DNA from: CARZYU01 sp964370085
GTDB taxonomy: Bacteria > Bacillota_I > Bacilli_A > RF39 > UBA660
Direction of reading: 5' to 3'
Length of the DNA stretch: 13,060 nucleotides
NCBI GenBank assembly: GCA_964370085.1
Contig: CAYJHI010000031.1
Coordinates: 1 to 13,060, forward strand
Made by a program: the position numbers and the translations under genes. Under the pieces are notes generated by a model that did no database searches, was not told where the DNA came from, and worked only from the letters and a program-made list of their open reading frames with translations. The stretch's first letter is position 1; the number at the start of each line of letters is the position of its first letter. Shown here one piece after another: positions 1 through 5,721 of this stretch.

Positions 1-55
1 ACACGCTAGTTTGTGGCACTAGTATTCGTGAGTTCGATTCTCATATATCGCCCCA
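1..55 (+). tRNA. tRNA-His (GTG), 3' part only
   Basis: The window starts inside the D-arm/anticodon region. Anticodon stem CTAGT (6-10) pairs with ACTAG (18-22) around the 7-nt loop TTGTGGC, which puts U33 before anticodon GTG at 13-15 (decodes CAC/CAT, His). T-stem GTGAG (28-32) pairs with CTCAT (40-44) around loop TTCGATT. The 3' acceptor strand ATATCGC (45-51) is followed by C at discriminator position 73 and an encoded CCA (53-55). C73 is the discriminator expected for tRNA-His, where it pairs with G-1, and it supports the anticodon reading. The 5' half lies outside the window. Confidence 0.93.
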
Positions 56-66
56 AAATAAAAATA

Positions 67-100
67 AAGTTGATAGATTAATTTCTATCAACTTTTTTTT
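67..100 (+). terminator. Rho-independent terminator after tRNA-His
   Basis: An 11-bp perfect stem, AAGTTGATAGA (67-77) with TCTATCAACTT (84-94), encloses a 6-nt loop and is followed by a run of T to 100. It lies 12 nt after the tRNA CCA end and terminates the tRNA transcript. It also separates the tRNA from the convergent minus-strand abi unit. Confidence 0.93.
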
Positions 101-103
101 TAC

Positions 104-140
104 AAAAAAAAGAGGCACATTGTTATTCACAACGCCCCTC
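104..140 (-). terminator. Terminator of the abi gene and candidate small RNA
   Basis: Read on the minus strand, GAGG (140-137) pairs with CCTC (115-112). Inside, after a single G-G mismatch, comes a run of seven pairs (two of them G-U wobbles) closing a 5-nt loop, and eight U follow (111-104). This is a good intrinsic terminator for the minus-strand abi gene, which stops at 210. Its 29-nt hairpin is 23/29 identical to the hairpin at 1729-1757, counted by eye. Confidence 0.88.
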
Positions 141-168
141 ATAAAATAATTTAATATTTTTTCCTTGC
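104..168 (-). ncRNA. Candidate small RNA of about 65 nt downstream of abi
   Basis: A consensus-like promoter at 175-204 points left and would start a transcript near 168. The strong hairpin-terminator at 104-140 would end it, giving about 65 nt: an unstructured A/U-rich leader of roughly 28 nt plus the terminator hairpin. No convincing ribosome binding site and ORF lies inside. The gene directly upstream is an Abi-type HEPN RNase. From memory, published work describes small RNA antitoxins paired with AbiF-type HEPN toxins, so this could be such an RNA. The alternative is that the segment is only the 3' UTR of the abi mRNA and the promoter is fortuitous. Existence of the RNA is inference. Confidence 0.4.
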
Positions 169-174
169 ACAAAT

Positions 175-204
175 ACTATATCATAAATATATTATTTATG
201 TCAA
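175..204 (-). promoter_or_regulatory. Strong minus-strand promoter with palindromic spacer
   Basis: On the minus strand the -35 is TTGACA (204-199, perfect), followed by an 18-nt spacer and -10 TATAGT (180-175, 5/6). It begins five bases after the last base of the abi stop codon (210). An inverted repeat, CATAAATA/TATTTATG with a 3-nt centre (182-200), fills the spacer, as expected for an operator bound by a dimeric repressor. The only thing left for it to drive before the terminator is the short segment 168-104. Confidence 0.55.
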
Positions 205-209
205 ACTAT

Positions 210-1163
210 TTACATCTTAATATAATGTATTTTAATAATTTTATTAAAATAATTGTATACAGATTTAAGTAGTTCATTATTATTATAGTATTCTTTATTT
301 AATATTATTCTCTTATAAAATAAATTTGCTACTTCATTTTTTACGTTCTCTTTAACACCATCACTCGTAACGATGATATTAAAGTAATAAAGTAGGTAAG
401 TTATTTGCCTAATTCTATTATTTGATAATTTACGTTTCATGGATTCTTTAGTTATACCTAACTCATTTAGGTATTTTTTAACTTTTAAATCAGGTGTATA
501 TTTATTATTAACAGCGCCTATGTCATTCAAAATGTTATTGTTATGAGCAACGGCATTTCTAAGTTTGACAATTTCTCGTAAAATAAAAATATCTTTTAAT
601 TCTTCTTCCAATTTAAATTCATTACAAAAATACTCATAAAATTTTATTAATTCTCCAAATGTAATAAGCTCTAAAAACTCCCAAATAGGTATATTTTGAA
701 TTAACTTCTCTTTTTTTAGATTATATTTAATTACTATCTTTTTAAAAATTTCATTTCCGATTTTATTAAATATGTTATTATGAATTTTTTTCTTATCTTT
801 GTAATCTTTTTTTAAATACTTATTAACTATATTATATCCATCTTCAGATATAATTAATTCAACATCTAATAAAATTTTTATTTTTAAATAATGTTCAACA
901 CTTAAAATCATTTTAATGATAATAATTCTTAATCTATAATCTATAACACTTAAATCAATTAAATAGCTAAAATCTAGATTTGCATATTTTTTCGTATCTC
1001 CTTCGATATAGCTTTGAAAATTATTTTTATATGAAACTACGTTATAATAATTATTTTTATATTTTAAATATTCTTCTGCATTTTCTTTGTTTATATAATT
1101 GAATTTAATATTTTTTCGATCTAAATATTCAACCATTTCTTCTATTTTTAACATTGTTTTCAT
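210..1163 (-). CDS. Abi-family HEPN ribonuclease (AbiD/AbiF-like)
   Basis: This 317-aa protein matches the Abi_2-type family of abortive-infection proteins in layout and length. The N-terminal part has the family-like stretch LDRKNIKFNYINKENAEEYL (residues 14-33) leading into NYYNVVSYKNNF. SVEHYLKIK (88-96) is a conserved helix, IPIWEFLELITFGELIKFY (158-176) matches the family's PiWxxxExxxFGxLxxFY block, and RNAVAH (202-207) is the RxxxxH catalytic motif of HEPN RNases. Members cleave RNA, arrest growth during phage infection, and can act as toxins. The first ATG is supported by AGAGGTG five bases upstream. A weak promoter (TTGATT 1222-1217, GATAAT 1201-1196, short 15-nt spacer) could drive it. 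It is a single-gene unit beside tRNA-His, a common place for defence genes. The family call is firm. The defence or TA role is known for the family but unproven here. Confidence 0.87.
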   Translation of the reverse strand: MKTMLKIEEMVEYLDRKNIKFNYINKENAEEYLKYKNNYYNVVSYKNNFQSYIEGDTKKYANLDFSYLIDLSVIDYRLRIIIIKMILSVEHYLKIKILLDVELIISEDGYNIVNKYLKKDYKDKKKIHNNIFNKIGNEIFKKIVIKYNLKKEKLIQNIPIWEFLELITFGELIKFYEYFCNEFKLEEELKDIFILREIVKLRNAVAHNNNILNDIGAVNNKYTPDLKVKKYLNELGITKESMKRKLSNNRIRQITYLLYYFNIIVTSDGVKENVKNEVANLFYKRIILNKEYYNNNELLKSVYNYFNKIIKIHYIKM

Positions 1164-1261
1164 TAAAACACCTCTCGTACATTTGTTTTATTTATATTAT
1201 CATTAGAAGAGAGAATAATCAATAAAAATAATAGATTTTAGTAAATTTTTGTTGTGCTAAA

Positions 1262-1276
1262 AATACATAATGTATT
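1262..1276. repeat. 15-bp palindrome between the abi and greA-like genes
   Basis: AATACATAATGTATT reads the same on both strands around a single central base. It lies 11 bp upstream of the -35 of the greA-like promoter and about 100 bp upstream of the abi start, so it could be an operator for either gene. In such AT-rich DNA a chance palindrome is also possible. Confidence 0.4.
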
Positions 1277-1287
1277 GCCTCTAAGGA

Positions 1288-1316
1288 TTGCTATTTATTT
1301 TAGTTTGATATATAAT
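1288..1316 (+). promoter_or_regulatory. Promoter of the GreA-C-like gene
   Basis: The -35 is TTGCTA (1288-1293, 4/6), the spacer is 17 nt, and the -10 is TATAAT (1311-1316, perfect). The predicted start lies about 30 nt upstream of the ATG at 1353. Confidence 0.65.
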
Positions 1317-1352
1317 TTGTGTAATAAAATGAATTAGATTTGAGGGAACATT

Positions 1353-1688
1353 ATGAAAATATATAATAAATCAAATTATGTAGAATTATATGACATAGTT
1401 GTAGTTAAACATCTTAATAACAACAATAAAATATATAAATTTGAAATAGTAAATCAATATGTAGAAAAGCATCGAGTGTTTGTTGGTTTTGGTAGATTTG
1501 GTTCTGTTCATAAGGAAATAATCGATAAAGTTGAAAAGGATTCTAAAAATATTTCATATGAAGTTGATTCGAGGATTGCCAGTGAAGCTGGTATAGGAAA
1601 GGCACTTATTAATAAGAAAATAGGAGATATTACTAAAACTAATACTGATATTTATGAGATAGTTGATATTATTAAATATCAAAGGTAA
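1353..1688 (+). CDS. Stand-alone GreA/GreB C-terminal-domain protein
   Basis: This 111-aa soluble protein begins VELYDIVVVKHLNNNNKIYK, like the start of the GreA/GreB FKBP-like C-terminal domain. It ends with AGIGKALINKKIGDI and YEIVDI, close to the GreA signature (SPLGKALxGKKVGD...YEIxxI). The N-terminal coiled-coil hairpin, whose acidic tip reaches the RNA polymerase active site, is absent. The protein therefore cannot act as a transcript-cleavage factor in the usual way. It may bind RNA polymerase through its secondary channel and regulate it, as known Gre-domain proteins without the cleavage tip do. Start: TGAGGGA about 7 bases upstream of the ATG. It is transcribed away from abi from its own promoter. 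The domain call rests on motif memory. Confidence 0.6.
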   Translation: MKIYNKSNYVELYDIVVVKHLNNNNKIYKFEIVNQYVEKHRVFVGFGRFGSVHKEIIDKVEKDSKNISYEVDSRIASEAGIGKALINKKIGDITKTNTDIYEIVDIIKYQR

Positions 1689-1721
1689 ACTTAATTTTCT
1701 AAAGTCAGTATAATGTGTTGT

Positions 1722-1757
1722 AAAAAAAGAGGAAGATTGTTCTTCGCAATGCTCCTC
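1722..1757 (-). terminator. Terminator after the 169-aa gene, sister of the abi hairpin
   Basis: On the minus strand, GAGGA/UCCUC forms the outer stem and AUUG/CAAU the inner stem around a GAAGA-containing loop, followed by seven U (1728-1722). It lies 38 nt past the stop codon of the minus-strand gene at 1795-2304. Loop and stem closely match the hairpin at 112-140, but no TTGACA-type promoter precedes this copy. Confidence 0.82.
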
Positions 1758-1794
1758 ATAAAATATAAAATATAAAATAATATTTTTTTTCACA

Positions 1795-2304
1795 TTAATC
1801 TAGGAATGTGAAGATAGATCCTTTTAATATATTATTACTACTATTTTTAATAAGATTGGTTATATAGTTGAATAATGATTTATAACATTCCATAATTGCT
1901 TTTCCTTCTGTAAAATAAACGATGTATTTACCTTCGAAACCGAGATGTTTGTTTTCTAAATCCAGGTAATCATAAGTTTTACCAATCTGTAATTCGTAGA
2001 TATTTTTATCAATATATTCTATAAGTTCGTTTGAATCTTTAATTATTAATAATTTTTTAACTAGTTCATCTATATTTTTAATATTTTTTGGGAAAATCAT
2101 TTTTTCTTGTTCGAATAAAAATTCACTTAGAATTTTTGAATTAAAATGATCTTTATTTAATATAAACGTATAGAAGTTTTCTTGTTCTTCCATATCGTAA
2201 ATATTCTTGTCAAAATATTTGCTGAAAATTTTAGTAGTATCCTCTTTAGAATATTTTTTTTCTATTTTAATAGAAGTGCATATGCAAAATTTTATATACC
2301 CCAT
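1795..2304 (-). CDS. Hypothetical protein, 169 aa
   Basis: I do not recognise this protein. It is soluble, rich in Lys, Glu, Ile and Asn, with no signal peptide, membrane segment or metal-binding Cys/His pattern. The N-terminal third, beginning MGYIKFCICTSIKIEKKYSK, looks like a beta-rich start followed by helices. The C-terminal part has a hydrophobic helix, CYKSLFNYITNLIKN, before a short tail. Its start is firm: AGGAG sits six bases upstream of the ATG. A near-consensus promoter of its own (2338-2366) lies in the gap after the SWIM gene, so it can be expressed alone or by read-through from the small genes upstream. The terminator is at 1722-1757. Confidence 0.75.
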   Translation of the reverse strand: MGYIKFCICTSIKIEKKYSKEDTTKIFSKYFDKNIYDMEEQENFYTFILNKDHFNSKILSEFLFEQEKMIFPKNIKNIDELVKKLLIIKDSNELIEYIDKNIYELQIGKTYDYLDLENKHLGFEGKYIVYFTEGKAIMECYKSLFNYITNLIKNSSNNILKGSIFTFLD

Positions 2305-2337
2305 AATAATCTCCTTTCAATTATAGTTATATTATTT

Positions 2338-2366
2338 ATTATAATACTAAGTTTACTTATTGTAAA
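2338..2366 (-). promoter_or_regulatory. Promoter of the 169-aa gene
   Basis: The -35 is TTTACA (2366-2361, 5/6), the spacer is exactly 17 nt, and the -10 is TATAAT (2343-2338, perfect). It starts just past the stop codon of the SWIM reading frame (2372) and would give a leader of about 27 nt. Confidence 0.75.
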
Positions 2367-2371
2367 ATATT

Positions 2372-2868
2372 TTATCTATATTCTTGTTCTTTATCAATTG
2401 TATTGTCAAAGTCATATTGGATATCTTTATCTCTTAAATAATTAGTATATATCCATTCAGGTGCTATATCGAAAATGTGGATTAGATCTTGGACTAATTC
2501 TTTTTTAGTCATCTTGTTGATTCTATTAATTGTGTAATTATATAATTTATCTTGATATTCTTTATATCCTTCTTCATTTTCTTCGCATTCCTTCATAAAC
2601 GAGTTTAACTCATTTGGAAACACAGTAAAATATAGTGCGACTTGATGTTTACATATTACTTTTTTCCGTTGGCAAATGGACAACTACAATTGCTTTTACT
2701 GGTTTTTTCTTTATTTATAAATACATTATAAATTTTATTGTTCCTTCCTATATATAGAGTTGAATATTCATTGTCATTGATTTTTTTGATATTGACAATT
2801 TTTTTGTTTTCACAAATATCTATACCTCTCCATAGTGACTTAGAACTTGCTTTACTTATTACTGTCAT
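2372..2868 (-). CDS. SWIM zinc-finger protein read through a -1 frameshift
   Basis: Two overlapping frames form one SWIM protein of about 165 aa. The upstream frame (stop TAA at 2658-2656) ends SNCSCPFANGKK, and the downstream frame continues VICKHQVALYF. Joined, they complete the SWIM zinc ligands CxC-x9-CxH; neither half has all four. The N-terminal part (KSLWRGIDICENKK...YNVFINKEK) and the C-terminal helices (MTKKELVQDLIHIF...EWIYTNYLRD) resemble Bacillota SWIM proteins as I remember them. The frames meet at A AAA AAG (2665-2659), so a -1 slip yields the fusion, and without slipping a truncated protein of about 70 aa lacking CxH results. SWIM domains bind DNA or protein partners. I chose ATG 2868; a GTG at 2880 in the same frame, 4 nt after the previous gene's stop, is the alternative. 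A true frameshift mutation or a miscounted A-run is also possible. Confidence 0.72.
2656..2665 (-). promoter_or_regulatory. Candidate -1 ribosomal frameshift site A AAA AAG
   Basis: In the zero frame of the SWIM gene the codons read GGA AAA AAG TAA. The heptamer A AAA AAG (2665-2659) is the same one that drives -1 frameshifting in E. coli dnaX, and the zero-frame stop follows it directly. I see no clear upstream Shine-Dalgarno stimulator. Downstream there is only a weak ATGT/ACAT pairing, so efficiency cannot be judged. Confidence 0.5.
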
Positions 2869-2884
2869 ATAAAATACCACTCTT

Positions 2885-3079
2885 TTATTTTTTTCGTTTT
2901 ATTAAAGTTTTATGTTTTTTACATATATCTTCTAGTTTTTGATCTATTGTTTGTTGCTGTTTGACTCTAACAATTGTACCATCTGATAACATATGTTTGT
3001 CATTAATATTTTTTCTAACAAAGATGCTGTGTTGACCTGAGCCAATCATTACTAATTTTGTGTTTGTTTTATCTTTCAT
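2885..3079 (-). CDS. Small hypothetical protein, 64 aa
   Basis: I do not recognise this 64-aa basic protein. It starts MKDKTNTKLVMIGSGQHSIF and ends in a Lys/Arg cluster (KTLIKRKK). The first half looks like short beta strands (LVMIGSG, SIFVRK, GTIVRVK), and the second half is one helix with a single Cys. There is no membrane segment. The start is good: AAAGGAT lies eight bases upstream of the ATG. The SWIM gene follows within 4-16 nt, so the two are almost certainly co-transcribed and perhaps translationally coupled. An extended -10 promoter at 3108-3116 leads into it. Confidence 0.7.
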   Translation of the reverse strand: MKDKTNTKLVMIGSGQHSIFVRKNINDKHMLSDGTIVRVKQQQTIDQKLEDICKKHKTLIKRKK

Positions 3080-3107
3080 ATTTATATCCTTTCGAGTACT
3101 TAATCGT

Positions 3108-3116
3108 ATTATATCA
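3108..3116 (-). promoter_or_regulatory. Extended -10 promoter of the 64-aa/SWIM unit
   Basis: On the minus strand TGA directly precedes TATAAT (3113-3108), forming the extended -10 motif TGnTATAAT. No good -35 is visible, as is normal for this class. The leader to the ATG at 3079 is about 22 nt. Confidence 0.6.
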
Positions 3117-3118
3117 TA

Positions 3119-3147
3119 TTTACTTATTAATAGTTATTTTATATAAT
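3119..3147 (+). promoter_or_regulatory. Promoter of the HD-domain gene
   Basis: The -35 is TTTACT (3119-3124, 4/6), the spacer is 17 nt, and the -10 is TATAAT (3142-3147, perfect). It runs divergently from, and close to, the minus-strand promoter at 3108-3116, so the two may compete for RNA polymerase. Confidence 0.65.
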
Positions 3148-3166
3148 TAGTATAGTAGGTGATATA

Positions 3167-3880
3167 GTGATAGATAAATTTGAAGCATTTGTTAGTACTT
3201 ATGATATGTCTGTGGATAAGATTAAACTTAAATATCTTCATTCTATAGAGGTTATGAAGTTAAGTGAAAAGTATTCTAAGTTATTAGGATTTTCTTCTTA
3301 TGATATAGAACTTGCTAAGGTAATAGGGTTATTACATGACTATGGTCGTTTTGAACAATGGAAAAGGTATAAAACATTTGTAGATGCAAAATCGATTGAT
3401 CATGCTGATTATAGTGTGGATATGTTATTTAGATTAGGTAATATTAAAGACTATTGGTCTAATGAAGAGGATTATCCTTTAATAGAGTTTGCGATACGTA
3501 ATCATAATAAATTTGTTGTAGAAGAGAGTTCTAATGAACGTTATTTGTTATTTGCAAAATTTATCAGAGATATGGATAAGATTGATATAATGAGACTTTG
3601 TTCTAATAATATTATTTCTAGTGATGGTACTGATGACTTAGAAGTTAGTGATAGAGTACTTAAAGAGTTTTTCAATCATAAAACAATTAAATATAGTCCA
3701 TCTGATAATAAATTAGATGCTGTTGTTATTAGATTTGCGCTTATTTTTGATATTAATAATATGGGTTGTTTAGAAGAGTTAAAAGATATATATACTAATT
3801 ATTACTTATCACTTAATAATACTAAGCTTAAATATATATACGATGAAGTTATTAAATACATTGAAAGTAAAGGTTATTAG
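3167..3880 (+). CDS. HD-domain metal-dependent phosphohydrolase
   Basis: This 237-aa cytosolic protein has the HD-superfamily metal ligands in order: H25, the H57-D58 doublet in LLHDYGRFEQW, H79 in DHADYS, H113 in IRNHNK, and D135/D137 in FIRDMDKIDI. The extra histidines after the HD pair fit the subfamily of small HD hydrolases that act on nucleotides or related phosphoesters. The substrate cannot be read from sequence. Start: GTG at 3167, supported by AGGTGAT six bases upstream; no ATG nearby is better placed. It has its own promoter, and a short hairpin at its stop codon may partly end transcription before the next operon, which starts on the same strand 65 nt later. Confidence 0.85.
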   Translation: MIDKFEAFVSTYDMSVDKIKLKYLHSIEVMKLSEKYSKLLGFSSYDIELAKVIGLLHDYGRFEQWKRYKTFVDAKSIDHADYSVDMLFRLGNIKDYWSNEEDYPLIEFAIRNHNKFVVEESSNERYLLFAKFIRDMDKIDIMRLCSNNIISSDGTDDLEVSDRVLKEFFNHKTIKYSPSDNKLDAVVIRFALIFDINNMGCLEELKDIYTNYYLSLNNTKLKYIYDEVIKYIESKGY

Positions 3881-3890
3881 GCCTTTTTTT
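3869..3890 (+). terminator. Weak terminator at the end of the HD gene
   Basis: AAAGG (3869-3873) pairs with CCTTT (3882-3886) around an 8-nt loop that contains the stop codon, followed by T to 3890. A 5-bp stem is weak, so partial read-through into the downstream operon is likely. Confidence 0.45.
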
Positions 3891-3892
3891 AT

Positions 3893-3921
3893 TTGACTTT
3901 TTTCTTAATATTTGATATAAT
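3893..3921 (+). promoter_or_regulatory. Strong promoter of the six-gene operon
   Basis: The -35 is TTGACT (3893-3898, 5/6), the spacer is 17 nt, and the -10 is TATAAT (3916-3921, perfect), preceded by TGA as an extended -10. The leader to the ATG at 3946 is about 18 nt. I see no other clear promoter before 10018, so it probably drives all six genes. Confidence 0.8.
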
Positions 3922-3945
3922 AGGCGCGTATTTGAGGTGGATTAT

Positions 3946-4806
3946 ATGAAGAAAAATTATAGAAGTTCTAATGTTCCTAGTTTTTTTAGAAAGATACATA
4001 ATGTAGATATTAAGAATTTAGATGAAATACATTCTATTTTAGTGGAATCTGGTTATAAATTAGTATATTTAAAGGAAATGTTAAGAACTTGTGGACTTAA
4101 GCCTATACATTTTAATGAGATGAGTAATGAAGAGTTTAATACTTTTATTAGTGATGTTAAAACTAAGATAGAAGAGGTTAATAGTAAACCTATTTACAAT
4201 TCTAAATTATCTTCAGTTGCACTGAGAAAACTTCATACTTTTCGTTCTAATGTGCAAAAGGTTAATGAATTTTTAAGTAAAGACTTTTCTGATCATGATG
4301 CTTTTTTAAAAGAAAAGCATAAGCTTAACTTTCTTTTGCATGGTTCTTCTTTTGAACTTGACTCTTCTTTTTTAGTTATGTATGAAGATAGATGTATAAA
4401 AATAGAAAATGATTTTATTCAAAGAGCTATTTCCGTTTGTAAGAAAATAGATGCTGATTTTACGAATATAGATGAAATAGATATTGAAAGAATGTGTAAA
4501 GAAGCTAACTTGAAACCTACTAAGATAATGGATTATTTTAATAAAAATAAAATTGATGATAATTTGGGATATATTAAAAGTAAATTAAGGTTTTTTCAAA
4601 AAGGGTTTATAGTAACAACTGATATGTTGCCTAGAATGACGATGGATACTTTTCCAAAATTAGGTATAATATCTAGTGAAGAAATTTTAAAAGCTAATAA
4701 TATATTAGAAAAAGAAGGTGTTTCTAATTATCCTTGTTGTTATAGAGCAGCGATTAAAAGAATTAGAAAAGAAAAGATTATGACTAAGTTAAAGAATAAG
4801 GGGTAA
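3946..4806 (+). CDS. Tandem paralogue A, unknown family
   Basis: A 286-aa soluble protein of no family I know, and the most diverged of three adjacent paralogues. Three blocks align with B and C. Block 1 is residues 25-85 (LDEIHSILVESGYKLVYLKE..., HFNEMSNEEF, KPIYN). The core block is 160-198 (AISVCKKIDA, IDEIDIERMCKEANLKPTKI). The C-terminal block is 242-276 (ISSEEILKANNILEKEGVSN). Compared with B and C, its core lacks the GRG...GK segment, about eight residues. The repeated helix-turn-helix-like pattern might bind nucleic acid, but that is a guess. I chose ATG 3946 because GAGGTGG sits five bases upstream; a GTG at 3937 overlaps that ribosome binding site. First gene of the operon; the next starts after 3 nt. 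Confidence 0.8.
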   Translation: MKKNYRSSNVPSFFRKIHNVDIKNLDEIHSILVESGYKLVYLKEMLRTCGLKPIHFNEMSNEEFNTFISDVKTKIEEVNSKPIYNSKLSSVALRKLHTFRSNVQKVNEFLSKDFSDHDAFLKEKHKLNFLLHGSSFELDSSFLVMYEDRCIKIENDFIQRAISVCKKIDADFTNIDEIDIERMCKEANLKPTKIMDYFNKNKIDDNLGYIKSKLRFFQKGFIVTTDMLPRMTMDTFPKLGIISSEEILKANNILEKEGVSNYPCCYRAAIKRIRKEKIMTKLKNKG

Positions 4807-4809
4807 TAT

Positions 4810-5715
4810 ATGGCGTATATTAAAAAATTAAAATTTGAGAATGCAAGAATATTAAGAGAAGTGTTTTCTATTGATAATAAGGAAGATTTAATTAAATATT
4901 TTAAGTCTAGTAAATATGGTTATGCTAAAGTTAGTCGTATGTTAGATAATAGAGTTGTACATTATAATTATTTTTCTAATATGACAGAAGAAGAATATAT
5001 GGAATTTGCTAATAATATTAAAGAGAAATTAAGTTTTATTGCGACTCTTCCATATTTTAATCCAGTTAAGTCAAATTCTGCTCGTATAAAATTAGAAAAT
5101 TATCGTGAAAAAGTGTTGAGACTTTCTTATTTTTTAGGAACTGATTATAGTGATTATGATGAATTTGAGAAAGAAAAGCGTTTTTTTGATACAAAAAATT
5201 CATCTAATCTATTTAATATAGATAAGACGTTATATGAGTTATATGTTCAAAAAAGAGATAACGTTATGAAAATGTTTTATGATAGATCAGTTAGTATTGC
5301 TAGACAGATAGGTAGAGGTATTACTGTTAGAGATGGTAAACTAGTTAAAATAGATTCAATAGATGTTTTAAAGTTATGTAGAAATAGTGGTATGTCTATT
5401 GGTAAAGTTTATTATGAATTCAGTAAAGTTTCTTATGAAGATTTACCTAAAAATTATTTGGTCAGTGCAAAAGGAATGTTAAGAAAGTTTTTTGATGATG
5501 GCAGAGAAAGTGGTAGCACTATTAATTATGATTTTCTTACTAATAAAATAAACTCTAAATATTATTCAACAAGAGATAAAGTTAGTGTTTTAGAAGTGGA
5601 AGACGCTAATAAATTTTTAATTGAGAATGAGGTTGATAGATATCTTATTTGCTATAAAGATGCTATTGATAGAAGTAGAGCTATAGAAGATAAAAATAAG
5701 ATTATGAGAAAGTAG
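4810..5715 (+). CDS. Tandem paralogue B, unknown family
   Basis: A 301-aa soluble protein, closest to C. Block 1 (22-84) contains KEDLIKYFKSSKYGYAKVS, HYNYFSNMTEEEY, and KLSFIATLPYFN, matching KLSFINTLPFFN in C. A middle helical block (88-125) holds LENYREKVLRLSYFLG and YDEFEKEK. The core block (159-204) reads SVSIARQIGRGITVRDGK then KIDSIDVLKLCRNSGMSIGK, nearly identical to C. The C-terminal block (259-290) contains VEDANKFLIENEVDRYLICY. The GMSIGKVYYEF stretch looks like the recognition part of a helix-turn-helix, without proof. The ribosome binding site AAGGGG overlaps the stop codon of A, so translation of the two is probably coupled. Role unknown. Confidence 0.82.
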   Translation: MAYIKKLKFENARILREVFSIDNKEDLIKYFKSSKYGYAKVSRMLDNRVVHYNYFSNMTEEEYMEFANNIKEKLSFIATLPYFNPVKSNSARIKLENYREKVLRLSYFLGTDYSDYDEFEKEKRFFDTKNSSNLFNIDKTLYELYVQKRDNVMKMFYDRSVSIARQIGRGITVRDGKLVKIDSIDVLKLCRNSGMSIGKVYYEFSKVSYEDLPKNYLVSAKGMLRKFFDDGRESGSTINYDFLTNKINSKYYSTRDKVSVLEVEDANKFLIENEVDRYLICYKDAIDRSRAIEDKNKIMRK

Positions 5716-5721
5716 GATATT

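Noticed and set aside
1554..1793. Minus-strand open frame of 79 codons
   Set aside because: It overlaps the GreA-C-like gene and the hairpin at 1729-1757, has no ribosome binding site, and its composition follows from AT-rich DNA.
1722..1860. Promoter for a second small RNA at the 1729-1757 hairpin
   Set aside because: Only TTCACA is seen upstream on the minus strand, without a fitting -10 at 16-18 nt; the hairpin is explained as the terminator of the 169-aa gene.
2182..2445. Plus-strand open frame of 87 codons with hydrophobic residues
   Set aside because: It is antisense to the well-supported 169-aa gene and the end of the SWIM gene; the Phe/Ile/Leu richness is the mirror of Lys/Asn/Glu codons on the other strand.
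2372..2683. Second half of the SWIM protein as an independent gene starting at ATG 2683
   Set aside because: That ATG lies in the wrong frame over the CxC zinc ligands, has no ribosome binding site, and the resulting N-terminal residues lack family similarity. Fusion by -1 shift explains the data better.
3937..3945. GTG at 3937 as start of paralogue A
   Set aside because: It overlaps the GAGGTGG ribosome binding site that is perfectly spaced for ATG 3946, and no ribosome binding site precedes it.
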